DNA of 64,000 nucleotides from Carex sylvatica. Taxonomy: Eukaryota > Streptophyta > Magnoliopsida > Poales > Cyperaceae. The notes beneath the pieces were generated by a model. That model worked only from the letters and a program-made list of their open reading frames with translations, made no database searches and had not been told where the DNA came from. This document shows positions 1-9,690 of this stretch, piece by piece (positions within the stretch are counted from its first letter, which is position 1; the number at the start of each line of letters is the position of its first letter). The stretch spans positions 620,001-684,000 of the forward strand of contig CAXKVR010000008.1 of NCBI GenBank assembly GCA_964058845.1. Reading direction: 5' to 3'. A program made the position numbers and the translations under genes.

Positions 1-160
1 ATATCATATTTATCCTTTTTAATTTCAAAAAATCACAAATTGATCCAATTTATTATATTTCTAGTGAAACTCATTTTAAATTTATAAACTTATCATTTTA
101 TTATTTATTAAAAATAAAAATATATTGTATGTATAAGAAAATTGTTCAATCTTTTAATTA
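1..160. repeat. Possible diverged fragment of the 640-bp foldback family
   Basis: The run of short phrases here (a CACAAATT-ATCCA block, an AAACTCATT block, then a TTTATTAAAA block) follows the same order as one arm of the foldback at 48885-49524. Similarity is patchy and I judged it by eye. It may be a decayed copy cut by the window edge. The rest of 160-575 is AT-rich DNA in which I see no gene. Confidence 0.3.
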
Positions 161-574
161 ATTGGTTTTCGAAAACAAATAATTTATTTATCTACTTATG
201 ATACACATGCACACACATTGACAATTAGGCATACTTGTCCTGATAACTAATCAATTAAAAGATCAAATATTTCTGTTGAACATACTATATTTTTTGAATT
301 AAAAAATAAAATAGATATTTTATAAAGTTAAAATTAATTTTAATTGAAAAGACAATAATTTAGATAAAATATAAAAAGATAAATATGATATTATATGAAC
401 TTCGATCACTCCTTGTAGTCTTCATTATTGAGACAATATCTCTCCTCTCTCTTGGTTCTACCTTCTCGAGCGGAGAGAAAAATAAGAGAGAACAAGAACC
501 GAAGACAAGCGAGTCAATTAAAGCCAGGAGTGCAGTATCGTCGGAGCTCGGAGCATATGTAGAGTTCATATCTC

Positions 575-886
575 CATAGAAACACGACGGTGAGTAGATT
601 CGGTTATCGTCGGAGTGCAGCGGTGGTCAAAGAAGTGGATCCGGTTGTGGAGCGAGATAGCGTTAGGGTGGTCAACATCTAGATTGAAGTGTGACGGTGA
701 GTAGATCCGATCGTTGTCGGAGCGCAGCGGCGGTCGAAGAAGCGGATTCGGTCATGGAGCGAGATTGCGATTAAAGTATTACGGTGATCAACATCTCGAT
801 TGGAGCGCAACGGTAAGTAGATCAGGTTACCATCGAAGCATGGCAGCGGTCGAAGAAATGGATCCGATCGTAGAACGAGATGAGAA
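575..886. repeat. Three-copy tandem repeat (about 104-119 bp units)
   Basis: The phrase GGTGAGTAGAT or GGTAAGTAGAT recurs near 588, 692 and 811. Each time it is followed by a GTCGGAG-like block, a GCAGCGG-GGTC block and a GGATCCG/GGATTCG-GGAGCGAGAT block. The units are diverged (roughly 75-85 percent alike by eye) and differ in length. The array is more GC-rich than its surroundings and abuts the left end of the CACTA element. A short open frame crosses it, but repeat structure explains that better than a gene. Confidence 0.65.
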
Positions 887-2349
887 CACTACTACAAAAA
901 AATACCTTTCTCATCGCCCCTTGACCATCGGATGTGCTTCCGCACAGATGGTGTACGTTACAAGTGACAGCGCTGTAATTATATTGAACTTTTTACCGTT
1001 TGTTCTGGATAACAAATCGATGGCATTTATGGACCCCTTTCTTTTCTATCAGTTAAATTTCACAAACAGTTAGTATTGAGCGACTCTTTAATATTGGTTG
1101 GGCAACTAATCTGATGGTGTATATGTGGTGATCTTTACCATCCGTGATATAGATGAGCCGTCAGCATTAGTTTGATCAATACCAACTACATTCCTTGTCG
1201 AACGGATGGCGATATTCTCAACTGTGTTCCTTGTGATGTATTGTGTCATTAAGTTTGAAGCTATATATACTCGGCAATTAATATAATGAGATAATTATTT
1301 AATAACATACATATATAATACCAACTCAATAATATCTAATTAAATAATAAGAATTAACGTACGGGCTCCTGAAATTTTTGTGTTATAATTTATTAACATA
1401 AAAGGTTCATAATTAAAATATCACTAGCTAAATTAAAAATAATAAATACTCATTGTTATCATACAATTAAAAATAAATAGGTTAGTATAAGAAAGTTAAA
1501 TTAAAACAGATCCAATTAAAAAATGCACCCAATGGTATAATAATTAATATTACCAAATTAACATTCAAAACAATTATACATGCACAAAACTACATAAGCT
1601 AGTATATATAACTACAAATTAGTGTTCAGACAATAACATTCATATCGATCAAACATCATATTTATAAATAGCCAGTCTTCAGACATCGAAAACAACATGA
1701 TAATTAATCCTTCAGACATCCAAAACAACATGTCAATTACTAAGTCTGATCAAAAATCCAAAACAACCATTAAGCTAGTAAAACTCCAAAGTCCTTAGAC
1801 AACAAATATGACCCATTCTTTCAAACATCACATTTAAAAATACCCATTCCCGATGGATATAACCCGAAACATCCAGATTTGAAAATGTCATTCTACAGTT
1901 GTGTATATATTCAGAACAAATAATTGTTGTAGCAAAGTTCCAAAAATTTCTCGATTCTCCTGTACGAAACATGAAATTATGTATCACTCATTTTACCATA
2001 GTATCAAACCTCCTAAATCGAACCTCAACCATCTCAAGATTTCTTCTGTCAGATGCTTCAACCGACTTGACTGGAACTACAGTTGTTTGTCGTTTATGAC
2101 TATCCCAGGCACAAAACTGCAACAAATAATTGATCAAATATTGATAACTAGATCTTTGTACTTTAATCTTTCTTAAAAAAAAAATTTATACAACAAATTA
2201 AAAATGAAGAGAAGCTATGTATTTGGACCTAGATAGTGGTATTAATTAATTTTACCAACTTAACATTCAAATTAAATAGATCCAAATTAATTTTGCCCAA
2301 TTATTTAACAATTAATGATGTACATCGATTTTGAAAAAAATAATTAACT

Positions 2350-2860
2350 AACAATCTAGTAACTAATTATAATAATCTAACTGATTTGGTTTAGCATGTT
2401 TGACTAGTCAAAACACAGATCTTTAACTTTGTCAACCTGCATTATCCTAGTAAAAATACTAAATAATTTGGTTTAGCATGTAACTAATTATAATAATCTA
2501 ACTGATTTGATTTAGCATGTAACTAATTGTAATAATCTCACTTATTTGTTTTACCATGTTTGACTAGTCAAAACACAGATCTTTGACTTTGTCGAGTGAG
2601 GCTATGGTACTTGGCCAAGCACACAGTTTTGTTGTGCTTTGATATATGAGACGTTGGATTCACATCTAATATCATCTGGCACGAATCTTGATACGAATCC
2701 AACGTCTCATATATCAAAGCACAACAAAACTGTGTGCTTGGCCAAGTACCATAGCCTCACTCGACTTTGTCAACTTGCATTATCCTATTCAAAATACTAA
2801 CTAATTTGGTTTAGCATGTAACTAATTGTAATAATCTAACTTATTTATTTTAGCATCAAC
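2350..2860. repeat. Internal duplication within the CACTA element
   Basis: A block containing TTTAGCATG, TGACTAGTCAAAACACAG, CTTTGTCAAC and GCATTATCC occurs at about 2390-2460. It recurs at about 2550-2800, where the hairpin element has split the second copy. Shorter TAACTAATTRTAATAATCT units are repeated between and after them. The intact first copy serves as an empty-site control for the nested insertion. Confidence 0.65.
2594..2762. mobile_element. Perfect 68-bp inverted-repeat foldback with 9-bp target duplication
   Basis: Positions 2594-2661 and 2695-2762 are exact reverse complements over all 68 bases, separated by a 33-base loop. The nine bases GACTTTGTC lie directly on both sides (2585-2593 and 2763-2771). 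The related unsplit repeat near 2430 reads CTTTGTCAAC, so it shows the site before insertion. A 9-bp target duplication with long terminal repeats is the hallmark of Mutator-like (MULE) elements. The outer end GAGTGAGGCTATGG resembles the GAGTAAGGCT ends of the foldbacks at 18695 and 49929. There is no coding capacity. A transcript from either strand would fold into an uninterrupted 68-bp duplex, so a small-RNA source is an alternative reading. Confidence 0.85.
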
Positions 2861-3547
2861 TGTATGCTTGCATGCATGCATATCAATTGAAACTTTTTAA
2901 TTAATTCTCATAACATCAATTTAAAGATGGGTTCATCAATTGATAATTTAAGGGTCAATTGTGAAGGGATTTCATGTGTATGCCCATATGATGAGAAATT
3001 AAAATTTTCCAATCACTAAAAGGCTTAATGCACGAAGGATCTCGATTTTATGACAATAGCAAGCAAGATTTTCTATTAGGCATTTAAACAAACACCTCAT
3101 GTGCACTAAATAAAATAAATATCTTTCATCTATTCTATTGAAAGAGAAAGGAGAGATCTTTTACCTAAAGAGATTGGCAATACGAGAATTAATAATAAAA
3201 AATAATAATAATTACATATACATCACCATCGGCCCAGAAAACTGGGATTTACCAATGCGAACACAAACAAAACAGATGGTGCAAGACACTATGGCAATCG
3301 GCTATTGAAATTCAATAGATAGCGTTAATCACATTTGCCGTCGGTGGCGAAAAGAAAGCGATGGCGTTGGGTTCGCCAAACCCGATGGATGAACGTGCGT
3401 TGCTGATGGTATATTAATTAACGCCATCGGTTTGAGCTGATAGCGTATGTATGTACATTTTCTATCAGGGCGATATGCATCGGATCAAAATCCGATGGCG
3501 GAACGCGATTTCAACTGATGTAAAAGGTTTTTTTTTTTGTAGTAGTG

Positions 3548-4900
3548 GGATTAGAATACTAGATTAGATTTTATGAGAATAAAAGAGTAAATTTAGAAAT
3601 TACGGTCATTTGACCCATTATAAATATGTTTTTTATCAATAAAATTGTTAGTTGATATTTGAAACTACTAACCTTAAAAAAAAAAGTATTATATGAACTT
3701 CAAAGAAAGAAATGTGTAATTTAAAAAAAAAAAAAATCCCACGTCAATAAACTCCAATGTATTTCCTTCACTCGGTCAATTCATGATTAGTTACAAACTT
3801 ACAATTTGTGTGTGTGTCTGTGGGTGGGGGGTGGGGGGAGGGGGCCGGTGTGGTGGTGGTGTGTGTCAAAGAACATCTAGGTTCTCCATTAAGATATCAA
3901 CGTGCCCTTAAAGCTTCAAAAATTATACAATTTTATCTATCCTGGAATTTTTCTTCAAAATATACTTATATTTCTATATTATTCTTAAAAAAATATCATA
4001 AAAAACTCTTAGTATATATAAAATAATTACAATTTTATGTCTCACGCAAATTTTTTCCATCCTACTAATTATCTTTGCTACGTCCCTACTCTCGACCATA
4101 ATTTTTGTTGTAAAGAAAAGAAAATTAAAGAGGTCCAAACATGTTCCCCTGGTTGGATTAATTCGCAATTTAATACTCTGATTATGGAAATCTATTACCC
4201 ATTTTTTAGTGGAGCCATTTGTAGTGGTAAATCTGTAAAGCGGCTACCCTTTATATATGGCTCACAAAAAGACAAGCAAATGAAAAGTTTAGAGGCAGTA
4301 TACTAATTTTTATTCAATAACAGCACATACCACTTACAGCATTACGCCCCTCTTGTCTTGACGCTACTAAAAATATTGGGGGAATAAAGAAGCTTCTCTT
4401 ATACTAAAGTCCAACGAGCTCTCCATTATAATAAAGATATATGTGCATATAATTAACAGAGATAGTTGCGAACAAGAATACTTAGATTATGATATTTTTA
4501 CTTTTGTCATTGTTGTTAAAACCCAATAAAAATAAAGAAGGTGGCTGCTTAAATGATATTTCAACTGTACAGCACAACTATCACTTGATAATGCTCATTA
4601 GTTGACTACTTTGATAGCATTAAATAGCCTCTTAATTCTGGATCTCAAGTTAAAAGTTGGAATAATTTTCGGAGAAAACAAGTAAAGCAAATGAAAACAT
4701 CTCACTAAAAAGTGCCAACTTGATCTACTCATGAGTCATGACTGGTAAAACCATGATATTTGCAAAGATTCTTTTGTAAGTTGTAACCAATTAAAACATA
4801 ACATGAAGGTTGTTGTGCCCTCCAAGTGCCAACTTCAATTTTTTTTAATCAATTAAAGTAAAAAGATATTAATCTAATAAAAGTAATATATATCTCTCTC
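3548..4900. other. Gene-free interval with a G-rich tract
   Basis: This is AT-rich intergenic DNA. The only notable structure is a G-rich tract near 3808-3870 (see the separate entry). The open frames here are short, lack codon bias and match no family I recognise. Confidence 0.5.
3821..3846 (+). other. Potential G-quadruplex
   Basis: Four G-runs (3, 6, 6 and 5 G) are separated by single-base loops, the tightest arrangement compatible with a stable G-quadruplex. It lies in a GT-rich stretch (GTGTGTGTCTGTGG before, GGTGGTGGTGTGTG after). No gene is close enough to suggest a regulatory target. Confidence 0.6.
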
Positions 4901-4920
4901 TATATATAGAGAGAGAGAAA

Positions 4921-5340
4921 GATAGACTAATAAATAATCGATTGTTCTTAGCCTCCTGTGCAATCAAATTGTTTTTCAATTTTTAAGTCCAAATAATTGA
5001 TTCAAACTGTTAGATGTGATCTCCATATTAAAATGTGCTAGGAGATCAAATTTTATAATTTTTATAATTTTTTTACTATTTATTAAGCCACTTTGAAAAT
5101 CGCTAATCCAGTGGTAACTTCTGATTTTACTATTTGGTTAAGCCACCGTTGGATCAGCGATTTTTCAAGTGGCTTAATAAATAGTAAAAAATTTCTAAAA
5201 AATATAAAATTTGGTCTCCTAGCACATTTTAATATGGAGATCACATCTAACAATTTGAATCGATCATTTGGACTTTAAAAATCAAAAAACAACTTGGTTG
5301 CACGGAAGGCTAGGTACAATCGATTGTTTGTTAGCCTATC
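4921..5340. mobile_element. Foldback element FB-1
   Basis: The ends are GATAGACTAATAAATAATCG on the left and the reverse complement of GATAGGCTAACAAACAATCG on the right. The two arms stay complementary through an inner core (AAGTCCAAAT, TCCATATTAA, a GGAGAYCAAATTTTATA block, TTTACTATTTATTAAGCCAC) up to a short divergent centre near 5110-5150. It sits between TA and GA/CT dinucleotide runs, so any target duplication is unreadable. There is no coding capacity. Confidence 0.75.
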
Positions 5341-5370
5341 TCTCTCTCTATATATATATAGAGAGAGAGA

Positions 5371-5787
5371 GAGTGGCTAATGTACATTCGTATGCATATG
5401 GCCCGATATGCATACGGTCCAAATTTAAAATTTCAAAATTCAAAACGTCGATCCGAACTGTTCATCTTGTTCTCCATATTAATACTGTTTGGAGACCAAA
5501 TTTTATATTTTTCTGAATTTTTTTACTATTTATTAAATATTTTATAAAATTGTTGATCCAACGGTGACTTAACAAAACAGTAAAATCAGCAGCCACCGTT
5601 GGATCAATAATTTTGTAAAATACTTAATAAATAGTAACAAAATTCAGAAAAATATAAAATTTGGTCTCCAAACATATATTAATATGGAGAACAAGATGAA
5701 CGGTTCAGATCGACGTTTTGAATTTGGAATTTTCAAATTTGGACCGTATGCATATCGGACCATATGCATACGAATGCACATTAGCCA

Positions 5788-5790
<3 letters not shown>
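5371..5790. mobile_element. Foldback element FB-2
   Basis: The outer ends are GAGTGGCTAATGTACATTCG and the complement of GAGTGGCTAATGTGCATTCG. The next 35 bases contain repeated ATGCATATG motifs. From about 5440 inward the core shared with FB-1 appears (CGATCCGAACTG, TCCATATTAATA, GGAGACCAAATTTTATA, TTTACTATTTATTAA), mirrored at about 5620-5710. The centre carries a smaller inverted pair around CCAACGGTG and CACCGTTGG. The whole element is a nearly complete hairpin in a TA/GA microsatellite context. Confidence 0.78.
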
Positions 5791-5842
<52 letters not shown>

Positions 5843-5845
<3 letters not shown>

Positions 5846-6265
5846 GTTGGCTACTATGCTTATATAAGCATATCCCCACATATGCTTATAACTCATTTTT
5901 GTGTTTTCAATGTCTAAATGGTCGATCTGAACTGTTAGATGTGATCTCTATATTGAAATGTATTTGGAGACCAAATTTTACATTTTTCTAAATTTTTTAC
6001 TATTTATTAAGCCAATTTGAAAATTTCTGATCCAACGGTGGCTTCTGATTTTACTGTTTTGTTAAGCCACCGTTGGATCAGCGATTTTCAAAGTGACTTA
6101 ATAAATAGTAAAAAAATTCAGAAAAATATAAAATTTGGTCTCCAAGAACATATTAATATGGAGAACAAGATGAACGGTTCCGATCGACCATTTGGACATT
6201 CAAAACACAAAAATGATTTATAAGTATATGTGGAGATATGCTTATATAAGCATAGTAGCCAACCC

Positions 6266-6268
<3 letters not shown>
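5843..6268. mobile_element. Foldback element FB-3
   Basis: The outer ends are GAGGTTGGCTACTATGCTTA and the complement of GAGGGGTTGGCTACTATGCT. The subterminal block repeats the motif ATAAGCATAT. Inside lies the common core (GGTCGATCTGAACTG, GGAGACCAAATTTTACA, TTTACTATTTATTAAGCC), mirrored on the right. The outer 60 bases are unlike FB-1 and FB-2, while the core is plainly homologous. The element that shares these ends is the dimer at 20858-21594. Confidence 0.78.
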
Positions 6269-6307
<39 letters not shown>

Positions 6308-6736
6308 CAAGAGATGTAAGGGCACTCTCTTACTTATTTATTTTACGTCTTAAATTTGTGATAGAATGAGGTTATGTACTGTGCATAGCATATAATGGTT
6401 TGTACTTTAGATCAGGGGCGAACCTAGCAAGAGTCAAGGGAGCAACTGCCTCTCGTCCCCTCTGAATTTTGATTTTTTGTGAAAAACTATAGCTTCAAAT
6501 CAACTTTGTCATCTTCTAAAAAAAAATTGCCTCCCTCTCTTTGGAATTCTATTTTTAAATTAGGTTTAAACCTAGAGTTAAAAGGATATATTTCTTGAAT
6601 TCTTATTGGTAATTAGAATTAGAAGTTAGAGTATTGAAAATCTAAGTTAGTGTATTTTTTTTATCTAGTACTTGATTAACTAATAAATTTAAAATTGATT
6701 AACTATTTAAATCTAATAAACCAATATATATATATA
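6269..6736. other. Spacer between foldbacks
   Basis: A TA microsatellite (about 6277-6305) is followed by about 400 bases of AT-rich DNA. I see no gene, RNA or repeat structure in it. Confidence 0.5.
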
Positions 6737-7146
6737 GAGATGGGCTATGGTGCATTGCAATGTATAGCCTTCTTTGTACATTGGACTATAAATCACTTGA
6801 TTCAAAGTCCAAATAACCGATCCAAACTGTTCATCTTGTTGTCCATATTAATATGTGTTTAGAGACCAAATTTTACATTTGTTGACATTTTTTTACTATT
6901 TTTTTAGATTTATTGAAAATCGCTGTTTTCAGACAAACCAGGGCCATAAAAAACAGCAATTTTCAATAAATCAATAAATCTAAAAAAATACTAAATAAAT
7001 TCCAAAAAATATAAAATTTGGTCTCCAAACACATATTAATATGGACAACAAGATGAACGGTTTGGATCGATTATTTGGACTTTAAATCACGTGATTTATA
7101 GTGCAATGTACAAAAAAGGCTATACATTGTAATGTACCATAGCCCA

Positions 7147-7150
<4 letters not shown>
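6737..7150. mobile_element. Foldback element FB-4
   Basis: The ends are GAGATGGGCTATGGTGCATT and the complement of GAGATGGGCTATGGTACATT. The subterminal block around TTGTACATTG is followed by the shared core (AAGTCCAAATAACCGATCC, TCCATATTAATATGTGTT, GAGACCAAATTTTACAT). The centre is a smaller inverted pair, AATCGCTGTTTTCAG and its partner. The same centre recurs in FB-13 (20471-20844), whose ends are different. Confidence 0.78.
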
Positions 7151-7202
<52 letters not shown>

Positions 7203-7204
<2 letters not shown>

Positions 7205-7446
7205 TAGGCTAATATACAATCGATTGTTTCTAGCCTCCCGTGCAACCAAGTCATTTTCCAATTTTTAAAGTCCAAATGATCGATCCAAACCGTTAGATGT
7301 GATCTCCATATTAAAATTTGGTCTTCAAACACATATTAATATGGAGAACAAGATGAACGATTTGGATCGATTATTTGGACTTTGAATCCAACGATTATAG
7401 TCCAATGCATAAAAATACCTATGCATTGAAATGTATGGTAGCCTTA

Positions 7447-7449
<3 letters not shown>
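7203..7449. mobile_element. Chimeric half-elements fused through the core (FB-5)
   Basis: The left arm begins GATAGGCTAATATACAATCG and matches the FB-1/FB-6 type. The right arm ends with the complement of GAGTAAGGCTACCATACATT, a different end type. The join lies at about 7313-7320, inside the core at CCATATTAAAAT-TTGGTCT. Both normal centres and half of each core are missing. This is what unequal recombination or replication slippage between two neighbouring foldbacks would leave. Confidence 0.7.
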
Positions 7450-7493
<44 letters not shown>

Positions 7494-7495
<2 letters not shown>

Positions 7496-7667
7496 TAGGC
7501 TAATATACAATCAATTATTCCTAGCCTCCCGTGCAACCAAGTCATTTTCTGACTTTTAAAGTCCAAATGATCGACCCAAACCGTTAGATGTGATCTCCAT
7601 ATTAAAATGTGCTAGGAAACCAAATTTTATATTTTTTTTAATTTTTTTACTATTTATTAAGCCACTT
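7494..7667. mobile_element. Single left arm of a foldback (FB-6)
   Basis: Only one arm is present. It starts GATAGGCTAATATACAATCA and runs through the core to TTTACTATTTATTAAGCCAC. The sequence then changes abruptly at about 7668 to unrelated, LTR-like DNA. The partner arm was probably removed when that DNA inserted or recombined. Confidence 0.65.
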
Positions 7668-8040
7668 GAAGTTCTTGTGACTCGAATTATTTTCTTTGAG
7701 CCTTTAGTGCTCTTGTTATGGCCGTTTGACTTTCCATAAGTTTGTAAGGGCTCACTAGTTCCATCTTGTACTCATTTCTCATTGAGTAAAGAAAGGCGCG
7801 CCATCTAGAAGGTCGCAGGTCCCGGAAACGTATGCATTAGTGTCGAACTCCATAAACAACTCGTGTCAAGTTTCTCTAAACTCTACTATTTACTTTACTT
7901 ACTTTACTTTTAGTTTAAAACAAAGTTATTCTAGTTTTTGCCAAGAATAAGTTATAGACACACTATAATATTATTACTTAGATCAAAAATATAAAAGACC
8001 TATTCACCCCCCTTTAGATGCCTTTGGGACCAACAAAAAT
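7668..8040. mobile_element. Probable Copia-type LTR fragment
   Basis: The block is less AT-rich than its surroundings. Near 7996-8020 it contains CTATTCACCCCCCT followed by TTTGGGACCAACA. A C-run preceded by CTATTCA close to an end in CA is typical of the 3' part of plant Ty1/Copia long terminal repeats. I cannot see the other LTR, a primer-binding site or coding sequence, so this is at most a solo or truncated LTR. The call rests on motif resemblance only. Confidence 0.35.
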
Positions 8041-8890
8041 GACATAGATTATATCTAACAGTTTAGTGGGAAGGTAAAATAAAACTATTATTTTTTTCAA
8101 AAAAATGGATTTATGCATCCAAAGTTGGAATATTCTGAATTTGTTCATCAATCATCACCAATATCGTTCGCAAAACTCAATAAAGATAAGTAATTAGCAA
8201 ATTAAAAAAATAAGCATAAGCGCCCTTATTTTTTAAGCATAATCAATTATTAAAAAAAATGTCATTTTTTTAAGTAATTAATTATTGACCTTTAATTTGT
8301 TTTAAGTTTTTTAAGAATCAACTATTAACAAATAAGTGTTTAATCATTAACTTGTAAAATCTTTATTTATGTAATATCAAAGTTTTAACAAAATTTTTGT
8401 CAGGTGTGAAACCATATTAACTCAACTGATAATATTGAATATATAAAACAAAAATATAACTTTAGAATAATAACGGGGGAGTAAATAGAGAGGAATAGAA
8501 GGGAGGGAGGGATGTGGGGTCTACAAGGATATTTTGTTAAAAAAATTAGAAGGGAAGTATTTTGTTCTATGTTTTTTTAAAAAGAAGAACATCATGTAAA
8601 AAATCTCCAGTAAGTAATTACATTTTGTTTTAATGAAAATCAATGCCTCAAAAAATCAATGATTAAAAGTCATGCACAACAATAAATTTTTGTAAACTTT
8701 TAATATCAATCAAAATAAATTCCAAATATCATACTCTTTTGCAACTTTGCCCATAAAGTGATATAAATAGCCTCTAAGAGTTTTACGTTAATATATGAAT
8801 TTAGATTTTTAGTTATTAAAAAAAATGAGTATTTAATAGTTATCTCAGTATAAATTAATCTAAAACACCATGTGTCTATATATATATATA
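8041..8890. other. Gene-free AT-rich interval
   Basis: Mononucleotide A and T runs dominate. No gene or repeat family is evident. It ends in a TA microsatellite (about 8876-8892) that may be the insertion site of the composite retro-element that follows. Confidence 0.5.
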
Positions 8891-8892
8891 TA

Positions 8893-9110
8893 TTTGCTGG
8901 ATTGGCTATGGGGCTTGCTTCTATTGAGTCGGGGATTGGTCAAGGCACTCCTTTGAATATTGTTGGAGCTATTTTTTTCATAGGTTTAATAGCTGTTTTT
9001 TGTTACTATTCATATAAATATAAAGAAAAAACCCTTGCTACAGAATCTAAATTTAAGAAATCACAAAAATCAACCCACGAAATCGTCTTGGTAATTATCG
9101 TAATAGAATA
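8893..9110 (+). pseudogene. Plastid-like fragment: atpH-like start fused to an unidentified membrane peptide
   Basis: The translation begins AGLAMGLASIESGIGQGT. This matches the N-terminal glycine-rich helix of plastid AtpH, the ATP synthase c subunit, whose remembered form is AGLAVGLASIGPGVGQGT. After about 8950 the frame continues without similarity to AtpH. It reads a hydrophobic segment around FFIGLIAVFCYYSY, which weakly recalls PsbJ. The frame then ends at 9110 after a lysine-rich tail. It is therefore a broken organelle-derived piece and not a functional gene. The atpH part is reasonably clear; the second part is a guess. Confidence 0.5.
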
Positions 9111-9135
9111 GGATTATACATAATCCTCATCCTCA

Positions 9136-9690
9136 GCTCAGGACCCCACTACTCGTCGTATTTGGTTTGGTATTGCTATTGCACATGACTTCGAGATTCA
9201 TGATGATATTACTGAAGAACGTCTTTATCAGAATATTTTTGCTTCTCACGTTGGTCAGTTAGCTATAATATTTCTGTGGACATCTGGAAATCTTTTTCAT
9301 GTAACTTTGTAAGAAAATTTTGAGTTATGGATAAAGGATCGTTTGCATATAAGACCTATTGCTCATGCAATTTGGGATCCGCATTTTGGCCAACCAGCTG
9401 TAGAAGACTTTACTCGGGGAGGTGCTACTGGCCCAGTCAATATTGATTATTCTGGTCTTTATCAGTGGTGGTATACAATTGGATTACGTAGCAATGAAGA
9501 TCTTTATACTGGAGCTCTTTTTTTATTACTTCTTTATGCAATATCCTTAGTTGCAGGTTGGTTACATCTACAACCCAAATGGAAACCAAGCCTTTCGTGG
9601 TTCAAGAATGCCGAATCTCGTCTCAATCATCATTTGTCAGGACTTTTCGGAGTAAGTTCTTTGGCTTGGATAGGGCATTTAGTCCATGTC
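9136..9690 (+). pseudogene. psaB: Nuclear copy of plastid psaB (photosystem I P700 apoprotein A2), N-terminal fragment
   Basis: The frame from 9136 follows PsaB from about residue 13 ([12 protein letters not shown]) to about residue 195 ([11 protein letters not shown]), without a frameshift. One in-frame stop lies at 9310-9312, where the plastid gene encodes the Gln of a Trp-Gln pair. Landmarks include [52 protein letters not shown] and [19 protein letters not shown]. Several residues differ from the highly conserved plastid protein, so this is an old transferred copy, not plastid contamination. It stops abruptly at 9690, where LINE sequence begins in the same reading frame. It contains none of the later chlorophyll- or iron-sulfur-binding regions. 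Confidence 0.9.

Larger units (their letters stand above)
887..3547. mobile_element. Non-autonomous CACTA (EnSpm) DNA transposon
   Basis: The left end reads CACTACTACAAAAAAA at 887. The right end is its reverse complement, a T-run followed by GTAGTAGTG ending at 3547. These are the canonical termini of plant CACTA elements. Subterminal DNA on both sides is rich in short CATCGG/CCGATGG motifs in both orientations (for example 945-952, 3228-3232, 3345-3500), as expected for transposase-binding subterminal repeats. The flanking triplets are GAA on the left and GGA on the right, so a 3-bp target duplication is only two-thirds preserved. No transposase reading frame is present. The 2.66-kb element is therefore a deletion derivative that would depend on an enzyme supplied elsewhere. 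A second element is nested inside it at 2594-2762. Confidence 0.85.

Noticed and set aside
8872..9111. Possible functional small plastid-type membrane protein gene
   Set aside because: Only the first 18 residues match AtpH, the rest diverges, and the context is a composite pseudogene insertion beside a broken psaB.
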